From positions 186,001-250,000 of the forward strand of contig JAUQPB010000001.1 in assembly GCA_030550585.1 (NCBI GenBank): DNA of 64,000 nt, read 5' to 3'. The notes below the pieces were generated by a model that worked only from the letters and a program-made list of their open reading frames with translations, ran no database searches and was not told the DNA's origin. Below, in pieces: positions 19,711-28,810 of the stretch. Source of the stretch: Thermoproteota archaeon (GTDB lineage: Archaea > Thermoproteota > Thermoprotei_A > Sulfolobales > Ignisphaeraceae). A program made the translations under genes and the position numbers. Each line of letters starts with the position of its first letter. The first letter of the stretch is position 1.

Positions 19711-19941
19711 TTATTTTTCTATTGTCCAGGGGGTATATGCTGCACCAGCCCATTTGCTATGACATTTTGGACATTCCCAAATACCGAAGGCTATTCTTCT
19801 AAATGTTGTTATTGCTCCGCAATATGGGCATTGATATTCTGCGTATCTTCTTTCCATAACCTCCTTCCACTTCTTTCTTATGCTTGCGCCATATCTAGCC
19901 CCAAATCTCCCTGCTATACCAACAACCTTCAGCCTGCCCAT
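19711..19941 (-). CDS. rpl37ae: Ribosomal protein L37Ae (eL43)
   Basis: A 76-residue large-subunit protein. The basic N-terminus (FGARYGASIRKKW) contacts rRNA. The zinc ribbon has the CPYC...CPKC pattern around residues 38-60. Its place between Rrp42 and Brix matches the archaeal superoperon. Confidence 0.96.
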   Translation of the reverse strand: MGRLKVVGIAGRFGARYGASIRKKWKEVMERRYAEYQCPYCGAITTFRRIAFGIWECPKCHSKWAGAAYTPWTIEK

Positions 19942-20021
19942 GTTGTCTTTGCACCTATACCCAATTTCGTATTCTTAATAGAAATGTTTTTGCTGAGGAA
20001 ATAAAAGCATTCATTCTGTAG

Positions 20022-20849
20022 CTACGTAATGAATTTTCTAATTGTTTCTATCAATTCTTTTCCTTTGTTGAGAGAAATTTCTATTGCTTGCTCCAGCTCC
20101 TTCTCTGTAAAAGCTCCCAACCCCCTTTTCTGCATACCAACAATATTACCATCTTCGCTCACAGCTATAGCCAAACTGGCACTCGCGAGTGCCTCCTCCT
20201 CAGCAGTTGGATCAACTACTAGTACATCGCCTATCTTGTATATGGTTACAGTGGCTACAAGCTTGTTCATTGGTAGTAGTCCAGCAGTTTTACTTCTATC
20301 AATCTTCACATTGCCGCTTGCCTGATCAACCTCATAGTAAGGTATTTTAGTATTTGCAAGTGCAAGAATCGATGCAATCATAGCTGCATCGATAAGATTG
20401 CCATCATGATCTAGCACATATATGTCGAGCCATACAACCCACACTTTTCTTCCAGGAATTAAAGCTAGTTTATCAAGTGCTACTGCCCTTGGCTCTCTAA
20501 TGGATCTGTCGATGACTCTTGCAAGCTCGATAGCATTTTCATCTGGTGGCCCTGGCTCAAAGGTTGGTGATGCTGCTGGAATATACTCTGCATTGACTAT
20601 CAGCACACCCTCCTCCGGGTTGTCTGGAAATGGCTGGCCAACCTCTAGCTTCACTCCTGCCAAGACTTGCGTATAGCCAAGTTTAACAAGCACTGAGGAA
20701 TCTGCATTGGGAGAAACATTTTTCACAACATCGATCTGTCTATAGCTTAGCAAAGGCCTCTTATCAATGTGATTACCCTTTGCCAACACATTCAGTATTG
20801 CATTCATCTTTATCTTTGGAATAATTGGTGTCTCAGGCGTTGATGACAT
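20022..20849 (-). CDS. rrp42: Exosome subunit Rrp42 (non-catalytic RNase PH-like)
   Basis: Rrp42 pairs with Rrp41 to form the hexameric ring of the archaeal exosome, which degrades or tails RNA 3' ends. It has the RNase PH fold with LLSYRQIDVV, LVKLGYTQVLAGVK and MQKRGLGAFTEKEL. As in other Rrp42 proteins the phosphate- and metal-site residues of Rrp41 are missing, so it supports but does not catalyse. Length 275 aa is normal. It starts 13 bp after the Rrp41 stop. Confidence 0.96.
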   Translation of the reverse strand: MSSTPETPIIPKIKMNAILNVLAKGNHIDKRPLLSYRQIDVVKNVSPNADSSVLVKLGYTQVLAGVKLEVGQPFPDNPEEGVLIVNAEYIPAASPTFEPGPPDENAIELARVIDRSIREPRAVALDKLALIPGRKVWVVWLDIYVLDHDGNLIDAAMIASILALANTKIPYYEVDQASGNVKIDRSKTAGLLPMNKLVATVTIYKIGDVLVVDPTAEEEALASASLAIAVSEDGNIVGMQKRGLGAFTEKELEQAIEISLNKGKELIETIRKFIT

Positions 20850-20862
20850 GCCTATTCACCCT

Positions 20863-21588
20863 CTACTCTTCTATCTCAACATACTTCTTTTTTAAAGCCT
20901 CTTTCTGCAAATTGTAAATCCTATTTATACCGTCGAGAGCCAATTTCAAGGCTTTTTTAAACTCTTCGGGGGTTAAAACACCGTTTAGCTGAATCATGGT
21001 TATCTTCCCAATTGAAGGCATAGCGGCAACAGGCATGTCTGCTTCGCCATACATGTCCTCAACCTCATTAAGATCTAAAACAATAACCCCATCAACCTTC
21101 CCCACCGCAACAGCTGCCACAAGGTCTAGCATGGGTATCCCGGCATCTGCTAGAGCGAGAGAGGCTGCTGTTATTCCCGCTGTTCTGGTACCTCCTTCAG
21201 CATTTAGTACCTCGACAAAGATGTCAATGGCTGTTCTAGGGAACTGAGAACTGACTATTGCAGGTTCCAAAGCCTCTCTAATAACTTTTGAAAGCTCTAT
21301 TTCACGTCTGCTAGGAGCAGGACTTTTTCTTTCGCCCATTGTCGAAAACGAGAGCATTCTATACCGACATCTTATTATAGCTCTATCAACCTGCTCCTCA
21401 TGCCTTGGAACAACCTCACGAGGTCCATAGACAGCTGCCAGAACCTTCGTATTGCCTATTTCGACTATCGCAGACCCATCAGCATTCCTTAGAACCCCCA
21501 CCTCCATTTTTATTGGTCTTAGATCTGAAGGTGTTCTACCATCTACTCTCTTTCCTTCTATAATTAACTGAGGCTTGTTAGCTTTCAT
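20863..21588 (-). CDS. rrp41: Exosome subunit Rrp41 (catalytic RNase PH-like)
   Basis: This is the active phosphorolytic subunit of the exosome. Recognisable pieces are [14 protein letters not shown], the RNA-binding [20 protein letters not shown] region with Arg/Ser contacts, [15 protein letters not shown] (phosphate loop) and [14 protein letters not shown] with the acidic catalytic residues. Length 241 aa is normal. It overlaps the Rrp4 gene's end by 11 bp, so translation is probably coupled. Confidence 0.97.
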   Translation of the reverse strand: MKANKPQLIIEGKRVDGRTPSDLRPIKMEVGVLRNADGSAIVEIGNTKVLAAVYGPREVVPRHEEQVDRAIIRCRYRMLSFSTMGERKSPAPSRREIELSKVIREALEPAIVSSQFPRTAIDIFVEVLNAEGGTRTAGITAASLALADAGIPMLDLVAAVAVGKVDGVIVLDLNEVEDMYGEADMPVAAMPSIGKITMIQLNGVLTPEEFKKALKLALDGINRIYNLQKEALKKKYVEIEE

Positions 21589-22318
21589 ACTTTATCAACC
21601 CCCTCTTTACTTTCTCATTTATAATAAACTCTTTTATTCTTTCAGTCAAGCCTGCTGTGTGAGCCTCTGCCTCAATCTTCTTTAGAGCGAGTATTGCAAT
21701 GTATTCCAACTCTGCATCAGGGCATCTAAGCAATACCCTACCATTCACCCCAACAACAAAATCGCATTTTGTTTGCTCCATGAGCATTGATATCATAGAC
21801 CTCTTCTTTCCTATAACCCTACCAATCTTGCTTGGCTCTATCTCGACGAGAGACCCGCTAATAACCTTGCCAAGCCCTTTGTCTTGAACCGTCAGCAGTG
21901 GCTGTCTTGTTCTGTCGAATTGAGCTACTTTGGCTATCACAACATCCCCTATGTCAAGATACTTCCGAATGTTATCTGTTGCAGGATTAAATGGCTTTCC
22001 TATATAGTCTGACGCATTTAACACGGCTAGATATGGCGATTTTATATCAATTAACCATGACGATAGGGTAACATCGTATACAATTCCTATTACAATATCC
22101 CCCTCTTTTGGCATGTAACGCCCTTTCAAAGGGATTATCCTTATCTTCTTTTTTTCATTCTCTTCAACATCCTGCAAAGATACTGTTGTAACAACATATG
22201 TATTTTCATTTAACCTATATAAAGATGTTCCTACGCCTGCTCCTTCAATAGACATGTTCTTGTCTAGGACTATTTGATCTCCTGGAAGCCTAATTGTTCT
22301 CTGAACAGAGCTAGACAA
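21578..22318 (-). CDS. rrp4: Exosome cap subunit Rrp4
   Basis: Rrp4 forms the RNA-binding cap on the Rrp41/Rrp42 ring. An N-terminal domain ([13 protein letters not shown]), an S1 domain ([11 protein letters not shown] .. [12 protein letters not shown]) and a KH domain with [14 protein letters not shown] are in the usual order. The frame opens at 22342, but the TTG at 22318 cuts the overlap with the SBDS gene to 8 bp and fits the family start better. Co-transcribed with SBDS and Rrp41. Confidence 0.94.
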   Translation of the reverse strand: MSSSVQRTIRLPGDQIVLDKNMSIEGAGVGTSLYRLNENTYVVTTVSLQDVEENEKKKIRIIPLKGRYMPKEGDIVIGIVYDVTLSSWLIDIKSPYLAVLNASDYIGKPFNPATDNIRKYLDIGDVVIAKVAQFDRTRQPLLTVQDKGLGKVISGSLVEIEPSKIGRVIGKKRSMISMLMEQTKCDFVVGVNGRVLLRCPDAELEYIAILALKKIEAEAHTAGLTERIKEFIINEKVKRGLIKYES

Positions 22319-23009
22319 CGCTAAGCACCTTAACAGACGCATTACCCTTTGTAAGCTCGTTTACCTTGTCTATAAGCTCGCTCTGCATCCCGGCAGGTAT
22401 TTCAATCTGGACTATTAGAGAGCCGTCTGCTAGCCAATTACTCTTCTTAACCTCTCCCAGCTTCATAATCTGACCAGCTACTTTTGATGCATATTCAGCT
22501 GGAACAGAAATTTCTACAAGAGCCTTAGCAATTCTTATTGGAATAACCTTGGAAATCGCCTTTACTATTTCGGGAACCTGCTCCTCAACAGATTTGTAGA
22601 GGTCGATGCTAACCCTCGCCTCCTCCATAGCTTTTTCAATACGTGATGGGGGTATCGGGGTCTTCGTCTTCGGGTCTATTGCCGACTTAGCTATGTGGTA
22701 AACTATCTGCTTTCTTTTCATCTCCAATAGCTTTCTTCTCTGCTCTGTTGTCAGCTGGAGCTCTCCATGTTTAACTATCTCAGCCGATATTTTATACACA
22801 TCCTCAGTGCCAAAAACCTCTTGAAGTTCTGATGGAGATGCTTTCAACCCCTTTTTTGCGTCCTTATATATGTAATCCCCTACAACAACCTCTTCAATGC
22901 TTATTTTCTCCCCTTCCTTAAACCTATAGGCCTTTTCAGGATCTACAAGAACCTCAAACCTCTTCCCCTTAACAACAAGCCTTGCAATCACATACTCCTT
23001 TTTGCTCAA
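22311..23009 (-). CDS. sdo1: SBDS/Sdo1 ribosome maturation protein
   Basis: SBDS proteins act with an EF-2-like GTPase to release the anti-association factor aIF6 from new large subunits. The three domains are present: N-terminal FYSH-like domain (about 1-90), helical middle (about 95-165, [18 protein letters not shown]) and C-terminal ferredoxin-like domain. Length 232 aa is normal. It overlaps the proteasome alpha gene's end by 4 bp and leads into Rrp4, the conserved archaeal order. Confidence 0.95.
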   Translation of the reverse strand: MSKKEYVIARLVVKGKRFEVLVDPEKAYRFKEGEKISIEEVVVGDYIYKDAKKGLKASPSELQEVFGTEDVYKISAEIVKHGELQLTTEQRRKLLEMKRKQIVYHIAKSAIDPKTKTPIPPSRIEKAMEEARVSIDLYKSVEEQVPEIVKAISKVIPIRIAKALVEISVPAEYASKVAGQIMKLGEVKKSNWLADGSLIVQIEIPAGMQSELIDKVNELTKGNASVKVLSVV

Positions 23010-23737
23010 GTAGTTACACCCGCTTTCTCTAAGAAACTCTGCACCTCTTCTGAACCAAGTTTTCTAAAGACCTTTGAACTTACATCGGCTACACCAATCT
23101 CCACTCTCTCAACCTTTAAAGGCTCTTCAAGAGATGCCCTCAACGCTCTCAACCCCAGAATTATCATCTCCTCAACACTTAGCTTGGTGTTGTAATGTTT
23201 TTCTAGATAACTCGCAACTGTTTGCTCTCCCGCACCTGCTGCAACACCATAGTACTTGAAATACAACCCGCTTGGTTCGGTTTTGATAAGCTCAATACCC
23301 TTTCTGTCAATTCCACCAAATATTATGGAAACTCCAAAAGGTCTCACACCACCTTGTTGAGTATATGCCTGCTTTATATCGCATATCGTTCTAGCTAAGA
23401 GCTCGACATCTATCGGTTCATCAAATGTCAGCCTATGCCTTACTGCTAAAAGCCTTGCATAATCTATTAAAACCCTTCCATCATGGCCAAGCCCAGAGAA
23501 GGTGGCCCCAATATGTGAGTCAACTATGAAAACCTTTTCAAGATCCATTACATCGTGAAGTGGTGCAACCCTTCTTCTTTCAGCTATTAACACAACTCCA
23601 TACTCTGACTTTATACCCAGCGATGTCCAGCCTCTTCTGACAGCCTCAGCTGCATACTCAACTTGATAGAGTTTTCCATCAGGCGAAAATATTGTTAATG
23701 CCCTATCATAGCCCATTGCCGCGGGCATGAATGACAT
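23006..23737 (-). CDS. psmA: Proteasome alpha subunit
   Basis: The alpha ring gates the 20S proteasome. The alpha-type N-terminus is present ([16 protein letters not shown], with the YDR motif that binds activators), followed by [12 protein letters not shown]. Length 243 aa is typical. It is the first gene of the superoperon; a TATA-like AATTTTTTAACT on the minus strand (about 23784-23795) places the transcript start some 25-30 bp before the ATG. No beta subunit is in the window. Confidence 0.96.
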   Translation of the reverse strand: MSFMPAAMGYDRALTIFSPDGKLYQVEYAAEAVRRGWTSLGIKSEYGVVLIAERRRVAPLHDVMDLEKVFIVDSHIGATFSGLGHDGRVLIDYARLLAVRHRLTFDEPIDVELLARTICDIKQAYTQQGGVRPFGVSIIFGGIDRKGIELIKTEPSGLYFKYYGVAAGAGEQTVASYLEKHYNTKLSVEEMIILGLRALRASLEEPLKVERVEIGVADVSSKVFRKLGSEEVQSFLEKAGVTT

Positions 23738-24059
23738 GATTACATCTCACCAAATTTCTTTACAAATATGATAAGAGAACTGAGTTAAAAAATTAATCTT
23801 GGGTCTTCAGTGGGTAGTCCTTTCTATCATTAGTATTTATCAACATAGGAGCAGTCGGGGGACTCATCATCTCATACTTTACATAGGCTTTACCGATATA
23901 ATAAGTGTTAATAAATATCTATATATTTCATCTTTAGAATTGGTTTTAGTATACAATTTGTACCGGCTTAAAAGTTTCGGAAATGTTAAATGTGAAGTAA
24001 ACCACAACATTTTTATACAGCTCATTAGATACTCATATCAGACAGTGGTGTGAGTTTTC
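23738..24059. other. Intergenic region upstream of orc1/cdc6, possible origin
   Basis: This 320-bp gap separates two divergent genes and precedes the replication initiator, a common place for an archaeal origin. It is AT-rich (GTTAATAAATATCTATATATTT, about 23908-23929) and holds a dyad AGTC-GGGG-GACT at 23853-23864. I do not find a convincing origin recognition box, so an origin is only a possibility. Confidence 0.25.
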
Positions 24060-25301
24060 ATGAGTATCAATAACATTGTCGAAAGTGTTATAAACAGAAT
24101 TTCTGTATTTAAGAATAGAAGCGTTCTAGACAGATCTTATATTCCTGACCAGCTCCCCCATAGAGAGCGTCAGCTAGCCATGCTAGCAGAGCTTTTTAGA
24201 CCTGCTATTACATCGCCTGGTACAGTCTCGATAACGGCTCTTTTAGTAGGAGATGTTGGTGTTGGCAAAACAGTTACATCATATGTGTTTGGCAGAGAAC
24301 TAACTAAAGTTGCTGAAAAGAAAGGCATAAAATTAAGATATGTTCATGTGAATTGCCATAGCGCTAGAACCTTGTATGGCGTTGTGCAGAGTATTGCAGC
24401 TGCCTTTAGTTTAGCCATACCATTTAGGGGGCTGTCGCCAAGAGAAATGATGCTGATTATTCTTAATCATATGAAAAAGAATGATATGTATGCGGTTATA
24501 GCTTTAGATGAATTTGGCTATTTCATACGTGTTGCAGGAAACGATGCAATATACTTTTTGGTGAGGCTATATGACGAATATCCAGAGGCTGAAAAAAGAC
24601 TTCACTACATATTCATTACAAGAAACCTTGATGTACTAGGAGCCTTGGATCCCGCTACAGAAAGTTATATAACTAAGCACATAATCAAGTTTGAGCCTTA
24701 TAAGGCAAGCGAATTATTTGATATTCTAAAACAGCGAAGAGATTTGGCATTCTATGAGAATACAGTTGACGATAGTATCCTGAAGTTTATAGCTGATTCT
24801 GAAGGTTATGACAGGGGAGGAAAAGGAAATGCCAGAGCTGCAATAGAAATACTTTTGAGAGCAGGTATTGCAGCTGATTATGAGGGCTCACAAAAAGTCA
24901 CTATAGAGCATGTTAGAAAAGCTATTGGCGAGATAAACGAGGAGCTACTTGTTGAGATTTCCGACAATCTCCAATTCCTCCATCTACACGAATTGATAGT
25001 ACTAAAAGCTATTGTGAGGAAGCTGAGAAGTAGTAGTGAAGCCTATGTAAAAATGGGTGATGTGGAAGAAGAGTATAGGTATCTATGCCAATTGTATAAT
25101 ATTAAACCTAGAAAACACACCCAAGTCTACGAATATGTAAGATCCTTGAAGAACATGGGAATAATATATGCTAGAACATCTAGCAAAGGTATAAGAGGGA
25201 GAACAACCTTGATATCATTGCCAGTGCCTCTAGACCCCTTCGAAAAAAGATTAGATGAATTGATAGACAGGAGAATTGTAGAAGGCGAAACAAACAGCTA
25301 A
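24060..25301 (+). CDS. cdc6: Orc1/Cdc6 replication initiator
   Basis: This AAA+ protein binds origin repeats and loads MCM. N-terminal region RSYIPDQLPHRERQLAMLAEL is the family's typical entry into the ATPase domain; Walker A is GDVGVGKTVT and Walker B VIALDEFG. Sensor 2 lies around GGKGNARAAIEIL. A C-terminal winged helix occupies about 300-400. Length 413 aa is normal. The 322 bp upstream may contain the origin it recognises. RFC, GINS and MCM genes follow within 7 kb. Confidence 0.95.
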   Translation: MSINNIVESVINRISVFKNRSVLDRSYIPDQLPHRERQLAMLAELFRPAITSPGTVSITALLVGDVGVGKTVTSYVFGRELTKVAEKKGIKLRYVHVNCHSARTLYGVVQSIAAAFSLAIPFRGLSPREMMLIILNHMKKNDMYAVIALDEFGYFIRVAGNDAIYFLVRLYDEYPEAEKRLHYIFITRNLDVLGALDPATESYITKHIIKFEPYKASELFDILKQRRDLAFYENTVDDSILKFIADSEGYDRGGKGNARAAIEILLRAGIAADYEGSQKVTIEHVRKAIGEINEELLVEISDNLQFLHLHELIVLKAIVRKLRSSSEAYVKMGDVEEEYRYLCQLYNIKPRKHTQVYEYVRSLKNMGIIYARTSSKGIRGRTTLISLPVPLDPFEKRLDELIDRRIVEGETNS

Positions 25302-25344
25302 CGCTATAAATACCCTCCTTGTTTTTAATGGGGATTTGTAACCG

Positions 25345-25644
25345 ATGGAATTACTCCAAAGATCTACAACATTACCTGAGAAAATCAAAAGGAAGATTGA
25401 TGTATTTGGAAGGCCATGTGTGTGGAATATTATAGCAATTCTAAGTACAATAGATGCAAAAACAATTAACATAACATCTTTGATATCAAAACTTAATAGC
25501 AACTATAGCTATGTTGTAAGATGCGTTGAATTAATGAAGTCTTTTGACATGATTACTGAGATTAAAATGGGTAGGGTAAGATTGATAAAATTGAATGAAG
25601 ATAATGAATATGTGAAGACCATTCTTAATGTTTTGTATAAATGA
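25345..25644 (+). CDS. Small winged-helix protein
   Basis: A 99-residue protein with a predicted winged helix (NITSLISKLNSNYSYVVRCVELMKS, read as short pieces NITSLISKL and YVVRCVELMK) and a terminal beta-wing MGRVRLIKL. It looks like a transcriptional regulator of the PadR/MarR size class without an effector domain. The TATA-like GCTATAAATACC at 25303-25314 and a start at 25345 support expression. It sits between cdc6 and rfcL; whether it regulates them is unknown. Confidence 0.65.
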   Translation: MELLQRSTTLPEKIKRKIDVFGRPCVWNIIAILSTIDAKTINITSLISKLNSNYSYVVRCVELMKSFDMITEIKMGRVRLIKLNEDNEYVKTILNVLYK

Positions 25645-25684
25645 TTATATTACGTAAACGATGTTTAAAGCGGTTGTTGTCTTA

Positions 25685-27121
25685 TCAACTCTTTTTTGAA
25701 AAGGATAGCAGATCCCTTTTTTCTTTTTTATCCTCAGGCTTCGGCTTTGATTTCTTATGTTTATCCCCCTCACCATGGGTTACAGAACCTAACTCTCTTT
25801 TAGCCTCTTTCTCCATAATCTCCTTATACTTTTTGTAATAACTCATTACATTCGTCTTGTTAGACCCTGCCAACAGTTCAATCATTTTCTCGGATAGCCC
25901 CAAACCAATAGCGATTCTAGCAGCATAATCTGGATTTGTCAGAAATATCACTCTTAGTATTGGTATTACATCGCTTTTTGCAGCTGAAGTTGAGATATGA
26001 AGGTTTTGAGAAATTATCTTTGCTAGATCCTCCCTAACCTCTCTAACCTCTTTTAGTTTAGACATCAGTGATATTCTTTGTGGGAAGTTGTATTTCGTCC
26101 ATCTGAACTTGTCTTTGGGATTGTTTTTAGCGGCTACTGCTATACCTGCTGTCATAAGGTCTATACTGTATGTTAACAGATCCCAGTCTCCTGATCTAAC
26201 AATTCTTCCAAGATATGTGTCAGCCTTGCTAAGAAATTCGTATGCTCTTGCAACATCACCTAAATTAGTGTATTGCAAAGGTATATTCTCTTCAAGCCAG
26301 AGCCTTAGCTGCTCATAATCCAGCTGGGATTGGTTTAATGCATTTTTTGCTTGCCAGGCATACGATGCTGAAAATATCGCTCTAAGTGTTTCAAATGGAT
26401 CTCTCTCCTTATCTCTTGGCCTAAGCAGAGCCTTGGCTCTTTCAAGACTTACTTCCCCAAAGCCTTCGCCAACAGCTTGAAGGTCGTTTATGGCTGCTCT
26501 CGCATCACCCTCTGCCCTCTCTACGATGTATTCTAAGGCTTTTTCATCACATTTCAACTTCTCTGCCGAGCATATTCGCAGAAGAAGCTTTATCAAATCT
26601 CTTTTCTCTAGTTTTCTAAACTGGATAAACTCCGCTAGCTCGCGTAAAGGCCTTAGTTTTTGATCCCATGGGTTATTAGCTGTCATTATTATGGGTGTTT
26701 TAGTTACCTCAACAAGATGTTTAATAGCGTCGAGAGCACCTGCATCTTCCTTTGTTGCTATTCCATCAACCTCATCTAAAAGTATTATCTTCTTTTTCTC
26801 AGACCCAAAGAGACTTTGTATTGTTGAGGATCTAACCGCAATTCTCTCTATGTCCTCTTTCCTCCTAAAGTCGCTTGCATTCATTTCAAGAAGCTCGTAT
26901 CCAAACTCATTCGCTATTGCCTCTACAAGCGATGTTTTACCACAGCCTGGAGGACCGTACAGCAATAGAGCTTTTTTCTGCACATTGGGCCATTTCTTGA
27001 ACCATTCCAAAACCTTTTCCTTTGCCTCCTCTTGATTAACAACATCATCCAGTTTCTTAGGTCTGTACTTTATGACCCAAGGTATTCTATCTCTTTCTTG
27101 TGACACTCCCTCCAGCCTCAA
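25685..27121 (-). CDS. rfcL: Replication factor C large subunit
   Basis: RfcL with four RfcS subunits loads the PCNA clamp. The AAA+ domain has Walker A GPPGCGKTS, Walker B ILLDEVDG and sensor-1 MTANN. The long C-terminal part forms the collar, ending in a Lys/Glu-rich tail (about 450-478). Length 478 aa is typical of archaeal RfcL. It starts 10 bp after rfcS on the same strand, the usual archaeal rfcS-rfcL pair. Confidence 0.95.
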   Translation of the reverse strand: MRLEGVSQERDRIPWVIKYRPKKLDDVVNQEEAKEKVLEWFKKWPNVQKKALLLYGPPGCGKTSLVEAIANEFGYELLEMNASDFRRKEDIERIAVRSSTIQSLFGSEKKKIILLDEVDGIATKEDAGALDAIKHLVEVTKTPIIMTANNPWDQKLRPLRELAEFIQFRKLEKRDLIKLLLRICSAEKLKCDEKALEYIVERAEGDARAAINDLQAVGEGFGEVSLERAKALLRPRDKERDPFETLRAIFSASYAWQAKNALNQSQLDYEQLRLWLEENIPLQYTNLGDVARAYEFLSKADTYLGRIVRSGDWDLLTYSIDLMTAGIAVAAKNNPKDKFRWTKYNFPQRISLMSKLKEVREVREDLAKIISQNLHISTSAAKSDVIPILRVIFLTNPDYAARIAIGLGLSEKMIELLAGSNKTNVMSYYKKYKEIMEKEAKRELGSVTHGEGDKHKKSKPKPEDKKEKRDLLSFSKKS

Positions 27122-27131
27122 AACTATTCAT

Positions 27132-28103
27132 CTATTTCTTCCCAAGTAGGCTAAGTCTGGCGAGCAAAGCCGTCAACTGTATCTCGTCATCTGCTCCCTC
27201 AACAATTCTGAAATGTATTTCACCTATGTAATCGGCTATCATAACCCTTAAATCTTCAGGTATCTTTAGATCAGCTGAAAAAAGCTCTCTATGCATTTGC
27301 TTCAAAACATCTACTCCACTAAGACCATATATAACCATAAGCTCTCTCAACTTGTCTCTAGCCTCGATAAATCTGCCTGATAGAGCCAGATTCAGAATCT
27401 CTCTTATCTCTTTTGGATGGGCTAGCCCAACAACCTTATAAACATTAGCCACTGTGACCTCGCCTAGAGCTGCTGCAGCCTGTAGAATATTTATAGCCTT
27501 TCTTAGATCACCCCCACTAATCTCATATATAGCCTCTAGACCGTCATCATGACATACCACATTCTCTTGTCCGCATATCCATTTCAGCCTACTCACAACA
27601 TCCTCTTTCTTAAGCTGTACAAATCTAAACGAAGCGCATCGCGATTGTATCGGATCAATTATTTTACTTGCATAATTTGCTATTAGTATGAAACGTGTTG
27701 TTTCTACATACATCTCCATAATTCTCCTCAAGGCCTGCTGGGCATCAGCAGTCATGTTATCAGCCTCATCAAGTATGACAATCTTAAATGGAACCTCACC
27801 TGTTATCTTGCTTCTTGCAAATTCCTTGACTTTACTTCTTATAACAGTAATCCCCCTCTCATCACTTGCATTAAGTTCTAAGACATATCTTCTCCAATCT
27901 TCTCCATACAAATCGTGTGCTAAAGCCAAAGCCGCAGTAGTTTTTCCAGTGCCAGGAGGACCTGCAAAGAGTAGGTGGGGCATATTCTTCTCTTCAACGA
28001 ATTTCATAAGCCTTGTAACAATTTCTTCTTGGTTAACCATCTCCTTTAGCGACTTTGGTCTATACTTCTCAACCCATAGCATTTCAGCAATTTTTGCACT
28101 CAA
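27132..28103 (-). CDS. rfcS: Replication factor C small subunit
   Basis: RfcS forms most of the clamp-loader ring. Motifs are [16 protein letters not shown], Walker [12 protein letters not shown], the DEAD-type Walker [10 protein letters not shown] and the SRC motif QSRCASFRF that supplies the arginine finger. No intein is present; the length is a plain 323 aa. It is first in the rfcS-rfcL operon, divergent from gins across 224 bp. Confidence 0.96.
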   Translation of the reverse strand: MSAKIAEMLWVEKYRPKSLKEMVNQEEIVTRLMKFVEEKNMPHLLFAGPPGTGKTTAALALAHDLYGEDWRRYVLELNASDERGITVIRSKVKEFARSKITGEVPFKIVILDEADNMTADAQQALRRIMEMYVETTRFILIANYASKIIDPIQSRCASFRFVQLKKEDVVSRLKWICGQENVVCHDDGLEAIYEISGGDLRKAINILQAAAALGEVTVANVYKVVGLAHPKEIREILNLALSGRFIEARDKLRELMVIYGLSGVDVLKQMHRELFSADLKIPEDLRVMIADYIGEIHFRIVEGADDEIQLTALLARLSLLGKK

Positions 28104-28327
28104 TTAGCCTCCACCCATACACTAAATTATTTTCTTAGCGTTTTAAAGAATACTAATACTTTTTGTCTCTTTATCCAAGGTACATCATTTTTCACATTTG
28201 CTTGTAAACCCTAAAGCTAAACAGATTATAAATTAGATAAGTCCATATAATTACTAACTGGTGCCAAACCATCGCAACAGAGTTTTCGCTACTAGACATA
28301 GTATATTATTCAACCCCAGTTAAGGTA

Positions 28328-28804
28328 ATGGTTCTAAGAAGTGTGCCTTACAACCCGTTACTTGGATCCGCACTACAAAAAGGATCCGAGGAAAAAGTGC
28401 CTAGATGGATTGCTCAAATTCTTGAAGAAAAAGGGTTTGTTGAAATACTCGAGAAGCCCTACAGCCCCCAAGAGCTGACTAGAATAAGGTTTTCTCATAC
28501 ACAACAAAGAGCTACATTGAGTAAATTAGATGACTTCTTCTACATAAACACTGTTACAGCGATAAATAAACTTGGGGAAAAGGCTAAGAAGGAAACCGAT
28601 ATAGAGTTGCTAAGAATAGTTGATAGAGCTAAGGAAGACTTCAATGAAATTTCAAATATAAGACTCTCACATATAGTAAGAGCAATACAATTCCAAAGTC
28701 TTGATACAATATCAAAATCGCTTACCGTTGAAGAAAAAATTCTTTCAATGCTTATACAAAAAATAATGTCGACATGGCTGAAGAAATATGTTTTGATTAG
28801 GTGA
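28328..28804 (+). CDS. gins23: GINS subunit, Gins23-like
   Basis: GINS tetramers join MCM and Cdc45/RecJ in the replicative helicase. The 158-residue protein has the two-domain GINS build: a beta-rich part (FVEILEKPYSPQEL) and a helical part with SHIVRAI. It starts directly before MCM (6 bp gap), the arrangement I recall for gins23-mcm in Sulfolobus. I cannot fully exclude the Gins15 paralogue by sequence alone, so the subunit name rests on context. Confidence 0.8.
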   Translation: MVLRSVPYNPLLGSALQKGSEEKVPRWIAQILEEKGFVEILEKPYSPQELTRIRFSHTQQRATLSKLDDFFYINTVTAINKLGEKAKKETDIELLRIVDRAKEDFNEISNIRLSHIVRAIQFQSLDTISKSLTVEEKILSMLIQKIMSTWLKKYVLIR

Positions 28805-28810
28805 TTTAAC

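Noticed and set aside
23787-23870. C/D box RNA on the minus strand upstream of cdc6
   Set aside because: A perfect box C (ATGATGA) and a CTGA are present, but D' and C' are poor and the inner spacer is about 20 nt, too long for an archaeal guide.
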